Part shown: in pieces, positions 19,765 through 29,304 of the stretch | Layout: the number at the start of each line of letters is the position of its first letter | Numbering within the stretch: the first letter of the stretch is position 1 | DNA from: Jeotgalibaca ciconiae | Lineage (GTDB): Bacteria; Bacillota; Bacilli; Lactobacillales; Aerococcaceae | Assembly: GCF_003955755.1 (NCBI RefSeq) | Contig: NZ_CP034465.1 | Location: forward strand, 2,102,001 to 2,166,000 | Reading direction: 5' to 3' | Length of the DNA: 64,000 nt | Notes under the pieces: generated by a model | Database searches by the model: none | What the model saw: only the letters and a program-made list of their open reading frames with translations | Told to the model about the DNA's origin: nothing | Made by a program: the position numbers and the translations under genes

Positions 19765-20883
19765 ATGAGCATGAGCAGAAAAGATACACAACAGATAAAA
19801 AGAAGAAGGCGAAGGATACTTTTTATATCCATTAGTTTATTTCTTGTGATCTATACAGCAGGCTGGATGATCTATAATCAAGTAAATAACACCGCAAATA
19901 ATATTTTTAATGATATAAGCATCAATGATAAAAGAGACGGAAGCAAAATTGTTATCGATGCAACTCAACCAATATCTTTTGCCTTTCTGGGTGTTGATAA
20001 TGGAACGATCGATCGAGCTGATGAACCAGGGCGATCAGACGCGATTTTAATCGGAACCATTAATCCCAATACAAAGAAAACAACACTGGTGAGTATTCCT
20101 CGAGACACATACGCATTAATGGATGGTTATGAAACAGAGGGCGACTGGTTGTTTTATGACAAATTAACACATGCCTATGCATTCGGTGATGCTGAGATGG
20201 CAATTAATTCCATTCAAGAGTTGATTAACATCCCCATCGATTATTATGTAGAAGTGAACATGACTGGCTTGATTGATATGGTGGATGCTATTGACGGTAT
20301 TGAAGTAACGAGCCCACTTACTTTCGATTACCAAGGGAACTATTTTACTGAGGGAGAAACTCGTATTTTAAATGGAACAGAAGCCTTAGCTTTCTCTCGG
20401 ATGAGAAAGACAGATCCAGAAGGGGATTTTGGCAGGCAGAAGCGAGAAAAGTTAGTAATTGAAGCAATTATTGCTAAAGGATTAAGCTTTGATTCGATAA
20501 AAAATTACCAATCTGTTTTACGGACCATGGAGGATAATGTAAAAACGAATCTATCGTTCAATGAGATTACATATTTATTAGGCGGTTACCGGAATGCTCT
20601 GGGAAACATTCAACAAGACAATCTAGTTGGAGAAGAAATGTGGTTGGATGAAATTTACTATCTATATGCCAACCCGGAAGATCGTCTGGAACTTTCTAAT
20701 CAATTACGAAGAGAGCTTGAATTAAATGAAATTGAAATGGAAGATTTAGCTTTATCCGATACTGATTTGTATTATTTAAATCCTTACTATGTCGAAGATC
20801 CTTATTATGAAGAAGAGACATATTATGAAGTTGACTCTTCTTATCAAGAGGATTATGTCTCAGAAGATGTTTATGAATATTAA
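19765..20883 (+). CDS. LytR-CpsA-Psr (LCP) family ligase with Tyr/Glu-rich tail
   Basis: A 372-residue membrane-anchored LCP protein. A basic N terminus precedes one helix (about residues 22-42), and the LCP domain follows. SFAFLGVDN, GRSDAILIGTINP, TLVSIPRDTY and LAFSRMRKTDPEGDFGRQKR include the arginines and aspartates that bind the polyprenyl pyrophosphate. LCP enzymes move glycopolymers from undecaprenyl pyrophosphate to peptidoglycan. Unusually, the last 42 residues contain 12 tyrosines amid many Asp/Glu; this tail is outside the LCP fold and extracellular. The gene is paired with a second LCP gene 12 bp downstream. Confidence 0.92.
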   Translation: MSMSRKDTQQIKRRRRRILFISISLFLVIYTAGWMIYNQVNNTANNIFNDISINDKRDGSKIVIDATQPISFAFLGVDNGTIDRADEPGRSDAILIGTINPNTKKTTLVSIPRDTYALMDGYETEGDWLFYDKLTHAYAFGDAEMAINSIQELINIPIDYYVEVNMTGLIDMVDAIDGIEVTSPLTFDYQGNYFTEGETRILNGTEALAFSRMRKTDPEGDFGRQKREKLVIEAIIAKGLSFDSIKNYQSVLRTMEDNVKTNLSFNEITYLLGGYRNALGNIQQDNLVGEEMWLDEIYYLYANPEDRLELSNQLRRELELNEIEMEDLALSDTDLYYLNPYYVEDPYYEEETYYEVDSSYQEDYVSEDVYEY

Positions 20884-20895
20884 TGAATTGGATGT

Positions 20896-21864
20896 GTGGA
20901 AATGGGAGAAGAGAGACGGTATCGCAGTAAGAAAAAGAAAAGAACAGGCTTAAAAGTAACGCTATTTATTTTACTGGCTGTGGTCGTTGCAGGAGGAGCT
21001 TATTTAATAAATGTGTATAGACATGTAAATAATGCTACTGATGAAATCTATAAACCAGTTGCAGAAGGAGAAGTAGATTCAATCAGGGGAAGCGCTGTTA
21101 CTTTAAGCAGTAAAGAACCTATATCTATTTTGCTGCTTGGGATCGATTCTGGAGACTTAGGCCGAACAGAACAAGGGCGTTCTGACTCGATAATGATTGC
21201 GACAGTTAATCCAAATACAAAGAAAACAACCCTGATGAGTATCCCACGTGATACCTATACAGAAATTGTTGGGCATGGAACATGGGATAAAATTAACCAT
21301 GCTTATGCTTTTGGCGGAACTGGAATGTCGATTAATACTGTCCAAACCATGTTGGATATCCCGATTGATTATTATGTGACGGTTAATATGGCTGGCATTC
21401 AAGAAATTGTGGATGCAGTTGACGGGATTGATGTAGTGAGTCCCTTAACCTTTAATTACGAGGGGTATCAGTTCTATGAGGGACAAATTGCTCATATGGA
21501 TGGCGAAACTGCGCTAGCATTTTCACGGATGCGATATGAAGATTCAGATGGGGATATGGGACGTCAAAGAAGACAGCAATTGATTATTGAAGGAGTCATT
21601 GATAAAGTAATCAGTCCATCGACACTGTTTAACTATCAAAATATTTTAGGATCCTTATCTAATAACGTCCAAACCAATTTCCAAATGGCTGACTACTTAC
21701 AGCTGCAATCAAATGATTATTTAGCAGCAGCTGGAAACATTGTTTCTGAACAAGTGGGTGGCTCAGGTTCCACATTAGATGATGGTATTTGGTATTATTT
21801 CGTACCAGATGATGAATTGTACCGGATTCAGTCATTATTACGAACTGAGTTAGAATTAGACTAA
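20896..21864 (+). CDS. LytR-CpsA-Psr (LCP) family ligase
   Basis: A 322-residue second LCP protein. A strongly basic head (RRYRSKKKKR) precedes one membrane helix at about 17-37. The LCP domain shows ISILLLGIDSGDLGR, GRSDSIMIATVNP, TLMSIPRDTY and ALAFSRMRYEDSDGDMGRQ. It lacks the Tyr-rich tail of its neighbour. The start may be GTG 20896 or ATG 20902; neither has a strong Shine-Dalgarno, so translation may be coupled to the upstream gene. The duplication suggests either redundancy or separate polymers. Confidence 0.92.
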   Translation: MEMGEERRYRSKKKKRTGLKVTLFILLAVVVAGGAYLINVYRHVNNATDEIYKPVAEGEVDSIRGSAVTLSSKEPISILLLGIDSGDLGRTEQGRSDSIMIATVNPNTKKTTLMSIPRDTYTEIVGHGTWDKINHAYAFGGTGMSINTVQTMLDIPIDYYVTVNMAGIQEIVDAVDGIDVVSPLTFNYEGYQFYEGQIAHMDGETALAFSRMRYEDSDGDMGRQRRQQLIIEGVIDKVISPSTLFNYQNILGSLSNNVQTNFQMADYLQLQSNDYLAAAGNIVSEQVGGSGSTLDDGIWYYFVPDDELYRIQSLLRTELELD

Positions 21865-21888
21865 TATAACAGAGGGAAGAGTGGTAAA

Positions 21889-22905
21889 ATGGCAGTATTA
21901 GTAACCGGTGGAGCAGGCTATATTGGCAGTCATACAGTAGTTGAATTATTGAATGAAGGCCATGAAGTCGTGATTGTTGATAATTATTCCAATAGTAAGC
22001 CAGAAGTTTTAAACCGCATCAAACAAATTACGGGTAAAGAGTTTACTTTTTATGAAGCAGATTTATTAGATAAGGCAGCTTTAGAAGAAATTTTTTCAAA
22101 AGAATCAATCGATTCCGTGATTCACTTTGCAGGATTTAAAGCTGTTGGAGAATCAGTAGCAATGCCGATTGAGTATTATCACAATAACATTACGGGTACA
22201 CTCATCTTACTGGATGTTATGAGAGCAAATAACGTTAAGAAAATCGTCTTCAGCTCTTCCGCTACTGTATATGGTATGAACAATGTTTCACCATTAACAG
22301 AGGATATGGCAACCAGTGCAACAAATCCCTATGGATACACAAAAGTAATGATTGAACAGATTTTACAAGATGTATATGTTTCAGACAATAAATGGGATAT
22401 TGCTTTATTACGCTATTTTAACCCGATTGGTGCACATGAATCTGCTTTGATTGGTGAAGATCCTTCAGGTATTCCAAATAATTTAATGCCTTATATCACA
22501 CAAGTTGCTATTGGAAAGAGACCACAATTGAGTGTCTTCGGTGATGATTATGATACGCCAGATGGTACAGGTGTACGAGATTATATTCATGTTGTAGATT
22601 TGGCAAAAGGACATCTAAAGGCTTTGGAGAGTTTTGCCAGCTTACCAGGGGTAGGAATCTATAACTTGGGTACTGGCGTAGGCTATAGTGTTCTCGATTT
22701 AGTTAATAATTTCCAAAAAGCCAATGACGTTGAAATTCCTTATGTGATTGCAGATCGTCGACCAGGAGATATCGGAACTTGCTATGCAGATGCAAGCCGC
22801 GCAGAAAAAATATTGAACTGGAAAACAGAAAAAGACCTAGAAGATATGTGCCGTGATTCATGGAATTGGCAAAAGAATAATCCTAATGGATACGATGTTT
22901 ATTAA
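21889..22905 (+). CDS. galE: UDP-glucose 4-epimerase
   Basis: A 338-residue SDR epimerase. VTGGAGYIGSHTVVEL binds NAD, FSSSATVYG supplies the catalytic serine, and YGYTKVMIEQ gives Y-x3-K. ALLRYFNPIGAHESALIGEDP and VRDYIHVVDLAKGH are GalE hallmarks. It interconverts UDP-Glc and UDP-Gal and may also act on the N-acetyl forms. The ATG has GAGGGAAGAG upstream. It is the last gene before a hairpin. Confidence 0.93.
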   Translation: MAVLVTGGAGYIGSHTVVELLNEGHEVVIVDNYSNSKPEVLNRIKQITGKEFTFYEADLLDKAALEEIFSKESIDSVIHFAGFKAVGESVAMPIEYYHNNITGTLILLDVMRANNVKKIVFSSSATVYGMNNVSPLTEDMATSATNPYGYTKVMIEQILQDVYVSDNKWDIALLRYFNPIGAHESALIGEDPSGIPNNLMPYITQVAIGKRPQLSVFGDDYDTPDGTGVRDYIHVVDLAKGHLKALESFASLPGVGIYNLGTGVGYSVLDLVNNFQKANDVEIPYVIADRRPGDIGTCYADASRAEKILNWKTEKDLEDMCRDSWNWQKNNPNGYDVY

Positions 22906-22918
22906 ATCTTCAAGTTTT

Positions 22919-22957
22919 AGAACTCCTCAAGACGGTAGTCAGAGGGGTTCTTACTTT
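22919..22957 (+). terminator. Probable terminator after galE
   Basis: GAACTCCTC pairs with GAGGGGTTC (one wobble) across a 13-base loop. The T-rich tail (TTACTTTG) is poor, so termination may be partial. Confidence 0.55.
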
Positions 22958-23116
22958 GTATTTAATGAAGAAAGATAGTGAATTCCAAAAAAATGTGAAG
23001 TTTATGGTTAAGGAAGGGGTATTTATTAAATATTATTTCATTTATAAGTATGAGAGAATATAAGTAGATATATTGGAATTAATAAATATATAAATTTTTT
23101 AAAGGAGAAAAAATAT

Positions 23117-24436
23117 ATGCATTTATATGAAGGATTAGTATCAAGAAAAGAAAATATAGCATTAGTCGGTTTAGGTTATGTAGGGATGCCTATCGCAGTT
23201 TCTTTCGCGGAGAAAGTGAATGTCATCGGATTCGACACAAATCGTCATAAAATTGATTTATACAAAAAAGGGTTTGATCCAACCAATGAAGTGGGCGACG
23301 AAGTTATCAAAGAGACATCTGTAGACTTTACAGCAGACGAGGAACGTTTGAAAGAAGCTAAATTTATCATAGTAGCAGTTCCAACACCTATCAATCAAGA
23401 TAAGACGCCTGATTTGTCTCCAGTTGAAGGGGCAACAAGAATGGTCGGCAGGAACTTGACAAAGGGAGCTGTTGTTGTTTACGAATCAACAGTGTATCCA
23501 GGGGTTACAGAAGATATTTGTATTCCATTGTTAGAAGAGGAATCTGGTTTGACTTGTGGAGTAGATTTTAAAGTAGGATACTCACCAGAGCGTATCAATC
23601 CAGGTGACAAGGTCCATCGTCTGGAAAACATTATAAAGATTGTATCTGGAATGGATGAGGAAAGTCTAGAGTTAATTGCAAAGGTGTACGAATTAGTGAT
23701 TGAAGTAGGTGTACACAGAGCAAGTAGCATTAAAGTTGCTGAGGCAGCAAAAGTCGTAGAAAATAGTCAGCGTGATATTAACATTGCCTTCATGAATGAA
23801 CTAGCAATGGCGTTTGATCGTATGGGCATTAACACGATGGAAGTAGTAGAAGCGATGAACACAAAATGGAATTCATTAGGCTTCACACCAGGTTTAGTAG
23901 GAGGGCACTGTATTGGTGTCGATCCCTATTATTTTGTTTATGAAGCAGAAAAGTTGGGTTACCATTCACAGATTGTTCTTGCAGGACGTCGAATTAATGA
24001 CGGTATGGGGGATTTTATTACCGATGCGATTATTAAGAAGCTAGTGCTAGCTGGCAAGAAAGTTCGCGATGCGCGTGTGGGAGTATTCGGACTAACTTTT
24101 AAAGAAAATACACCTGATATTCGTAACACCAAAGTGACAGATATTATTAATGGATTGCGTACATACGGAATTGAACCAATTGTAACAGATCCTGTAGCAG
24201 ATATCGAGGAAGCTGCAAAAGAATACAACATCCAAATGGTTTCGCCAGAGAAAATAGAAAATTTAGATTGTATTGTTTTAGCTGTGACACATGATGAATA
24301 TAAAAAAATGGTCTTTACTGATTTTGAAAAATACTTTGCGGATATCGAAAATAATGAAAAAGTATTTGTAGATGTCAAGAGTATGCTCAATCAACAAGAA
24401 GTAGAGGAAAAAGGTTACTTGTATTGGAGTTTATAA
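23117..24436 (+). CDS. UDP-N-acetyl-hexosamine 6-dehydrogenase (WbpO/TviB type)
   Basis: A 439-residue nucleotide-sugar dehydrogenase. NIALVGLGYVGMPIAVSFA is the NAD site, AVPTPINQDKTPDLSPVEGA and YESTVYPGVTED match the UDP-GlcNAc/GalNAc dehydrogenase branch, and GLVGGHCIGVDPYYFVYEA contains the catalytic cysteine. The product would be a UDP-N-acetylhexosaminuronic acid. The 439-residue length and these motifs separate it from the shorter Ugd at 25.4 kb. It has its own AAAGGAGAAAA site and is flanked by hairpins, so it appears monocistronic. C-4 stereochemistry is undetermined. Confidence 0.88.
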   Translation: MHLYEGLVSRKENIALVGLGYVGMPIAVSFAEKVNVIGFDTNRHKIDLYKKGFDPTNEVGDEVIKETSVDFTADEERLKEAKFIIVAVPTPINQDKTPDLSPVEGATRMVGRNLTKGAVVVYESTVYPGVTEDICIPLLEEESGLTCGVDFKVGYSPERINPGDKVHRLENIIKIVSGMDEESLELIAKVYELVIEVGVHRASSIKVAEAAKVVENSQRDINIAFMNELAMAFDRMGINTMEVVEAMNTKWNSLGFTPGLVGGHCIGVDPYYFVYEAEKLGYHSQIVLAGRRINDGMGDFITDAIIKKLVLAGKKVRDARVGVFGLTFKENTPDIRNTKVTDIINGLRTYGIEPIVTDPVADIEEAAKEYNIQMVSPEKIENLDCIVLAVTHDEYKKMVFTDFEKYFADIENNEKVFVDVKSMLNQQEVEEKGYLYWSL

Positions 24437-24453
24437 AAATTTAATACATTGAG

Positions 24454-24495
24454 AAGACATCTAAGTTATTCTAAAAATAGCTTAGATGTCTTTCT
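24454..24495 (+). terminator. Intrinsic terminator after dehydrogenase
   Basis: AAGACATCTAAG pairs perfectly with CTTAGATGTCTT across a short loop and ends in a T-rich tract. It lies only 20 bp before the galU promoter. Confidence 0.8.
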
Positions 24496-24511
24496 TATTG
24501 ACTAAGAAGTT

Positions 24512-24520
24512 TGATATAAT
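24512..24520 (+). promoter_or_regulatory. Extended -10 promoter for galU-ugd
   Basis: TGATATAAT combines the TG-n extension with a consensus TATAAT, 31 bp before the galU ATG and just after a terminator. The -35 region (TTCTTA) is weak. Confidence 0.65.
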
Positions 24521-24551
24521 GAAAAAGATAACAAAGGAAAGAGGGGTCAGC

Positions 24552-25430
24552 ATGCAAAAAATTAGAAAAGCTGTTCTTCCTGCTGCGGGCTTAGGAACAC
24601 GCTTTTTACCAGCCACAAAAGCAATGGCGAAAGAAATGATGCCAGTAGTAGATACACCTAGTATTCAATATGTTGTTGAAGAAGCTATTAAAAGCGGCAT
24701 CGAAGAAATTTTGATTATTACGGGTAAGGGAAAAAATGCCATTGAAGATCACTTTGATGCGAATATTTCTTTAGAAAATAATTTGATTGAAAAGAATAAA
24801 GATGCTTTGTTAGAAAAAGTTCAATCAACAACCATTCCGTCCATTCATTATGTAAGACAAGCGTATCCGCAAGGATTAGGAGATGCGATTCTGCAGGCAC
24901 GACCTTTTATTGGGAATGAACCTTTTGCGGTATTATTAGGAGACGATATTATGCCTAATCCGGTACCTTTAACAAAAACGTTGATGGAATTATCTGAGAA
25001 GTACGATAAAGGCGTGATTGCGACCATTCAGATCCCGAAAGAAAAAGCAGATCGTTTTGGAATGATTGATATTGAAGGCGAGATAGAACCGCATGTATTC
25101 AACACAAAACATCTGGTTGAAAAACCGAAACCAGAAGAAACACCAAGCAACTTGGGAATTGTGGGAAGATATATTCTACCTCCAGAAATATTTGATATTT
25201 TAAAAGAACAAGAACCGGATGCTGGAAATGAAGTCCAGCTAACAGATGCGCTGGAAACGTTAAATAAACGTAATTCTCTATTAGCCTATGAATATACTGG
25301 TACGCGCTACGATGTCGGAGATAAATATGGCATGCTGATCGCAAATATTGAAATGGGCTTAGAACATGAAGAAACTTCTGAGAAAATGCATGAACACATT
25401 ATTAAATTGGCAAAAAAACTAAACAGCTGA
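24552..25430 (+). CDS. galU: UTP-glucose-1-phosphate uridylyltransferase
   Basis: A 292-residue GalU making UDP-glucose, the precursor for UDP-Gal and UDP-Glc[22 protein letters not shown] is the classical N terminus, and [22 protein letters not shown] and LTDALETL are conserved. The ORF runs back to 24486 but that part overlaps the promoter; ATG 24552 has AGAGGGG upstream and starts at the family position. ugd follows by 17 bp, so the two enzymes act in sequence. Confidence 0.95.
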   Translation: MQKIRKAVLPAAGLGTRFLPATKAMAKEMMPVVDTPSIQYVVEEAIKSGIEEILIITGKGKNAIEDHFDANISLENNLIEKNKDALLEKVQSTTIPSIHYVRQAYPQGLGDAILQARPFIGNEPFAVLLGDDIMPNPVPLTKTLMELSEKYDKGVIATIQIPKEKADRFGMIDIEGEIEPHVFNTKHLVEKPKPEETPSNLGIVGRYILPPEIFDILKEQEPDAGNEVQLTDALETLNKRNSLLAYEYTGTRYDVGDKYGMLIANIEMGLEHEETSEKMHEHIIKLAKKLNS

Positions 25431-25447
25431 AAGCGAGCGAACATGAG

Positions 25448-26614
25448 ATGAATATTACTGTAGTAGGAACCGGGTACGTAGGATTATCAAATGCCATTCT
25501 ATTAGCACAACATAATAAAGTAATTGCTTTGGATGTAATTGAAGAAAAAGTGGATTTGATTAATAATAAAAAATCACCCATCGTGGATAATGAGATCGAA
25601 GAATATCTAGCAACCAAGGAATTAGATTTAATTGCAACAACCGATAAAACGATTGCCTACCGCGATGCAGACTTCGTGGTAATTGCTACTCCGACGAACT
25701 ACGATGACAAGAAAAACTTCTTCGATACATCAACAGTTGAAGGCGTGATTGAAGATGTTTTAGAATGGAAGCCAGATGCAACAATGATTATCAAATCAAC
25801 AGTTCCAGTTGGTTATGTTCGAGAAGTAAAAGCGAAATACGAAACAGATAACATCATCTTTTCACCGGAATTTTTACGTGAAGGAAAAGCACTCTATGAT
25901 AACCTGTATCCATCACGTATTATCGTGGGGGAAGAGTCTGAAACGGCACAGAAATTCGCTGATTTACTAGTAGAAGGTGCATTAAAGGAAGACATAGCTG
26001 TAAAGTTGATGAATTCTACTGAAGCAGAAGCGGTTAAACTATTTGCTAATACCTATCTAGCTTTACGTGTAGCTTACTTCAATGAATTAGATACCTATGC
26101 AGAAGTAAGAGGATTAGATTCAAAATCAATCATTGAGGGAGTCGGGCTAGATCCTCGTATTGGAACCCACTACAACAATCCTTCATTTGGTTACGGCGGT
26201 TACTGCTTGCCAAAAGATACCAAGCAATTGTTGGCAAATTATGATGACGTTCCAAACAACTTAATCCAAGCGGTAGTAGAATCAAACCGTACACGTAAAG
26301 ATCATGTTGCAGATATGGTATTGAAGAAAAATCCAGAAGTTGTCGGTGTATACCGCCTGACAATGAAATCTGGTTCGGATAATTTCCGTTCATCTTCCAT
26401 CCAAGGAATCATGAAACGAATCAAAGCAAAAGGAATTGAAGTCGTTGTATATGAACCAGCACTGAAGGAAGAGACTTTCTTCAAGTCACGTGTCATTCGG
26501 GACTTAGAAGAATTCAAACAAATTTCGGATGTCATCATTTCAAACCGTAATGAAAAAGATTTGGAAGAGGTTATTGAGAAAGTTTATACACGTGATTTAT
26601 TCCATGAAAACTAA
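25448..26614 (+). CDS. ugd: UDP-glucose 6-dehydrogenase
   Basis: A 388-residue enzyme oxidising UDP-Glc to UDP-Glc[20 protein letters not shown] is the NAD site, [18 protein letters not shown] and [10 protein letters not shown] are conserved. [19 protein letters not shown] contains the catalytic cysteine. It is co-transcribed with galU. Its UDP-GlcA can feed the 4-epimerase at 2.7 kb, so the two distant genes form one route to UDP-GalA. It ends at a terminator just before IS256 copy 1. Confidence 0.95.
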   Translation: MNITVVGTGYVGLSNAILLAQHNKVIALDVIEEKVDLINNKKSPIVDNEIEEYLATKELDLIATTDKTIAYRDADFVVIATPTNYDDKKNFFDTSTVEGVIEDVLEWKPDATMIIKSTVPVGYVREVKAKYETDNIIFSPEFLREGKALYDNLYPSRIIVGEESETAQKFADLLVEGALKEDIAVKLMNSTEAEAVKLFANTYLALRVAYFNELDTYAEVRGLDSKSIIEGVGLDPRIGTHYNNPSFGYGGYCLPKDTKQLLANYDDVPNNLIQAVVESNRTRKDHVADMVLKKNPEVVGVYRLTMKSGSDNFRSSSIQGIMKRIKAKGIEVVVYEPALKEETFFKSRVIRDLEEFKQISDVIISNRNEKDLEEVIEKVYTRDLFHEN

Positions 26615-26626
26615 ATGTTAATTGCT

Positions 26627-26660
26627 AAAACAGTCTAATTTGCTAGGCTGTTTTTCTTTT
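26627..26660 (+). terminator. Intrinsic terminator after ugd
   Basis: ACAGTCTA pairs with TAGGCTGT (one wobble), extended by A/T pairs and followed by TTTTTCTTTT. Confidence 0.75.
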
Positions 26661-26703
26661 AAAGAAGAACCTTATTTAAAAATAGAATAGTGATGAAAAT
26701 GAT

Positions 26704-28027
26704 AGTCAAGTCCATAATCCTGTGTAAAATACTATACAATGTTTCAACTGTTTCTTACTGTTCAAATTTAATGTATCTTCTTGTAGAACTGAGCCATTCG
26801 TTATGGAGGTCCATAAGAACTGCTCCAATTAATCGATTAGCTGAAGCGCGGTTCGGAAAGATCCGAATAATCTTTTCTCTTCTGCGTACTTCCTGGTTCA
26901 GTCTTTCAAGAAGGTTCGTACTTTTTAGGCGGTTATGGCCATGCCCGATAACCGTGTATTGAAAGGCATCTTCGAAGCCATTATCCAATGTTTCACAGGC
27001 TTTTCTATATTTAACTTGGTCAATATATTCGGCGACTAAGGCATCCTTAGCTGTCCGAGCGAGTTCAATATCCGTAAACTTAAAGATTGTTTTTACCGCT
27101 TCTCTAAACACTTTTGAGTTCTTTTTTGGGATAGAACGGAAGATGTTTCTTAGAAAATGAACCTGACATCTCTGCCAACTTGCATTGGTAAATGATTTTC
27201 GAATAGCGGACACTAACCCTTTATGAGCATCAGAAATGATGAGCTCCGTTCCTTGTAAACCTCGTTCTTTTAAGTACTCAAAGAAGCTTGACCATGTGTC
27301 CTCACTTTCTTCATTTTGAATCATGAAGCCAATGATTTCACGGTCACCATCTTTGGTTATTCCAATCGCAATGTGGCAGCTCTTAGAAAGCACTCGATTA
27401 TCTTCTCTAATCTTTATATAGAGAACATCAGTCATCAGGAAAGGATCGTTTGTCTCTGAAAGCGAACGGTTCTGCCATTCGTTGACCATTGGGTCTAACT
27501 GTTCAGTAAGACTAGAAACAAAAGATTTGGATACAGATTTTCCGCACAGTTCTTCAACGATTTTAGAGACTTTACGAGTAGAAACACCTGAAACATACAT
27601 CTCCAACATGGAAGCGAGTAGTGCTTTTTCATTTCGCTGATAACGCTCAAACACCGTCGGTGAAAATTCACCATCACGTGTTCTAGGAACTTTTAATTCG
27701 AGTGTACCCACACGAGTCGTAAAGTCTCGCTCATAATAGCCGTTTCTTTGACTCTGACGACTTTCTGAACGTTCATAGTCATCGGCTTGAATATATTCCG
27801 TTCGTTGATTTTCCATCAATCGGTTGAAGACGGTGGTTAAAATATTTTTAGAAACATCATCTTTTACCGAATGTTCAATAATACTTTGAATCTCTTCGTT
27901 ATTCAGTGTAAAATGTACTTGGGTCGTGTAAAGTCCTCCTGGGTATGTTTTTGTGGTTAAAAACATTGTACCGTAAAAGGGCGTTTACATGGCCTTTTAT
28001 CTTTTACACAATTATATGGACTTTATC
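26704..28027 (-). mobile_element. IS256-family element, copy 1
   Basis: A 1,324-bp element with imperfect inverted ends beginning AGTCAAGTCCATAA and, on the other side, GATAAAGTCCATAT. It is flanked by a perfect 8-bp target duplication AAAATGAT (26696-26703 and 28028-28035), the usual size for IS256. One transposase ORF is in reverse. It separates the ugd operon from the second glycosyltransferase cluster. Its transposase translation is identical to that of copy 2. Confidence 0.95.
26755..27966 (-). CDS. IS256-family transposase (copy 1)
   Basis: A mutator-type DDE transposase of 403 residues as read from an upstream ATG. FLMTDVLYIKIRED and LIISDAHKGLVSAI carry the two aspartates, and the C-terminal RLNQEVRRREKIIRIFPN has the final glutamate. 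The family start, MTQVHFTLNNEE, aligns to codon 14; in this copy that codon is ACG (27927-27925), although GGAGG is correctly spaced before it. The only ATG upstream lacks a ribosome site. The transposase is intact but probably weakly translated. Confidence 0.92.
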   Translation of the reverse strand: MFLTTKTYPGGLYTTQVHFTLNNEEIQSIIEHSVKDDVSKNILTTVFNRLMENQRTEYIQADDYERSESRQSQRNGYYERDFTTRVGTLELKVPRTRDGEFSPTVFERYQRNEKALLASMLEMYVSGVSTRKVSKIVEELCGKSVSKSFVSSLTEQLDPMVNEWQNRSLSETNDPFLMTDVLYIKIREDNRVLSKSCHIAIGITKDGDREIIGFMIQNEESEDTWSSFFEYLKERGLQGTELIISDAHKGLVSAIRKSFTNASWQRCQVHFLRNIFRSIPKKNSKVFREAVKTIFKFTDIELARTAKDALVAEYIDQVKYRKACETLDNGFEDAFQYTVIGHGHNRLKSTNLLERLNQEVRRREKIIRIFPNRASANRLIGAVLMDLHNEWLSSTRRYIKFEQ

Positions 28028-28083
28028 AAAATGATGGATATATATCTTAAGGGAATTTTTCATTTTTTTCAGAGAATTTTTGC

Positions 28084-28089
28084 TATAAT
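28084..28089 (+). promoter_or_regulatory. Extended -10 promoter for second glycosyltransferase cluster
   Basis: TGCTATAAT (28081-28089) is an ideal extended -10 just downstream of IS256 copy 1. The following 200-bp leader to 28291 is AT-rich without a recognised structure. It would drive the whole 28.3-35.4 kb gene set. Confidence 0.65.
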
Positions 28090-28291
28090 AGGGGAAGTTA
28101 ATGATACAGATGAAAAAACGGTCTTGGATGTTTTTGCAATACTTTTTTTAAACCAAAGAAAATGTAGAGAAATTATTAAACTATTCCTTTAAGGAGAGTT
28201 ACTATTAGTACTCTATCAAGTCAGTATAGTAGATTAACATGATGAAGAAGTTTATAAATATATTCAATAGAAAAAGATGTGGGGGATATAA

Positions 28292-29293
28292 GTGCCTGAA
28301 AAAGGAATTAAAAAAGTATCGTTTATAATGCCTATATATAATGCTGGACTTTATTTGCATCAAAGTATTGATTCCATTTTGAATCAGGATTATTCAAATA
28401 TAGAAGTGATTTTAATTGACGATGGGTCATCCGATCAATCTCCAGAAATCATTAGAACTTATGTTGAAGAAGATAAACGAATAATAGCAATTTTTCAAGA
28501 AAACAATGGAGCTCCTAGTGCCCGAAATAAAGGCATTAAACGAGCTACCGGTGATTATATACAGTTTATCGATTCAGACGATTATTTAGCTGAAAATGTA
28601 ACAACAAAAATGGTGGATGCAGCAGAAAAGACAGGCTCTGATATTGTCATGGCGGCGTATGATACTGTGAACGAAAAAGGAGAATATGGGAAAACAGTTG
28701 AAATACCTATTCCTAACGGAACTTACGATACAGAACAGATGAGAAGAAGATTTTCACAGGCTACATCTATGTTAGGGAATAAATTGATTTCGACTAAAAT
28801 GATAAAGGACAATGAGATTTACTACTCATCTTTTCCGCAGGCACAAGATCTTAATCATTATATAAAATTGTTGCTTTATTCGCAGAAAATAACCGTATTG
28901 AATGATGTGGTATACCATTATCGTGTTAGGAGTGGTAGTATCAGTCATTCTTTTAGCCCTGTAATTATTCATACAATAAATAGTATCGAGAGTGCTGAAG
29001 AATTGTATCGGCAAAGTGGAATAAAAGATGATAAACTATTTACCAATTTGAAGTTTAAACACTACACTTTCCAGTTACAAAAAATCCCACAAATAGATGA
29101 TATAAAAGATCGTCACGCTACTTTTAGGGTGTTTAAAGAAGAATTTAAAAAATTAAATTATGATTTACTTTTCCCAGAATTTAAAAAACAACATTTATTT
29201 AATCGTTTGAAATTCTTGATGGGTCCTCTCTATACAAGTAGTATTTATAGGAAATATCAAAAAAATAAAGCTAAGAAAAATATTGTGAGCTAA
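28292..29293 (+). CDS. Family 2 glycosyltransferase
   Basis: A 333-residue GT-A glycosyltransferase. VSFIMPIYNAGLYLHQSIDS begins the nucleotide-binding fold, VILIDDGSSDQSPEII binds uridine, and QFIDSDDYLAENV is the DxD metal motif. The C-terminal 100 residues are basic without membrane helices. The start is GTG at 28292 with GTGGGGG upstream. First gene of the second cluster; target linkage unknown. Confidence 0.87.
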   Translation: MPEKGIKKVSFIMPIYNAGLYLHQSIDSILNQDYSNIEVILIDDGSSDQSPEIIRTYVEEDKRIIAIFQENNGAPSARNKGIKRATGDYIQFIDSDDYLAENVTTKMVDAAEKTGSDIVMAAYDTVNEKGEYGKTVEIPIPNGTYDTEQMRRRFSQATSMLGNKLISTKMIKDNEIYYSSFPQAQDLNHYIKLLLYSQKITVLNDVVYHYRVRSGSISHSFSPVIIHTINSIESAEELYRQSGIKDDKLFTNLKFKHYTFQLQKIPQIDDIKDRHATFRVFKEEFKKLNYDLLFPEFKKQHLFNRLKFLMGPLYTSSIYRKYQKNKAKKNIVS

Positions 29294-29304
29294 GGAGAAT
29301 ATGT

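Noticed and set aside
27989..28192. Small ORF after IS256 copy 1.
   Set aside because: Its start lies inside the IS end and the same opening appears after copy 3 (51103), so it is produced by the IS sequence, not by a gene.
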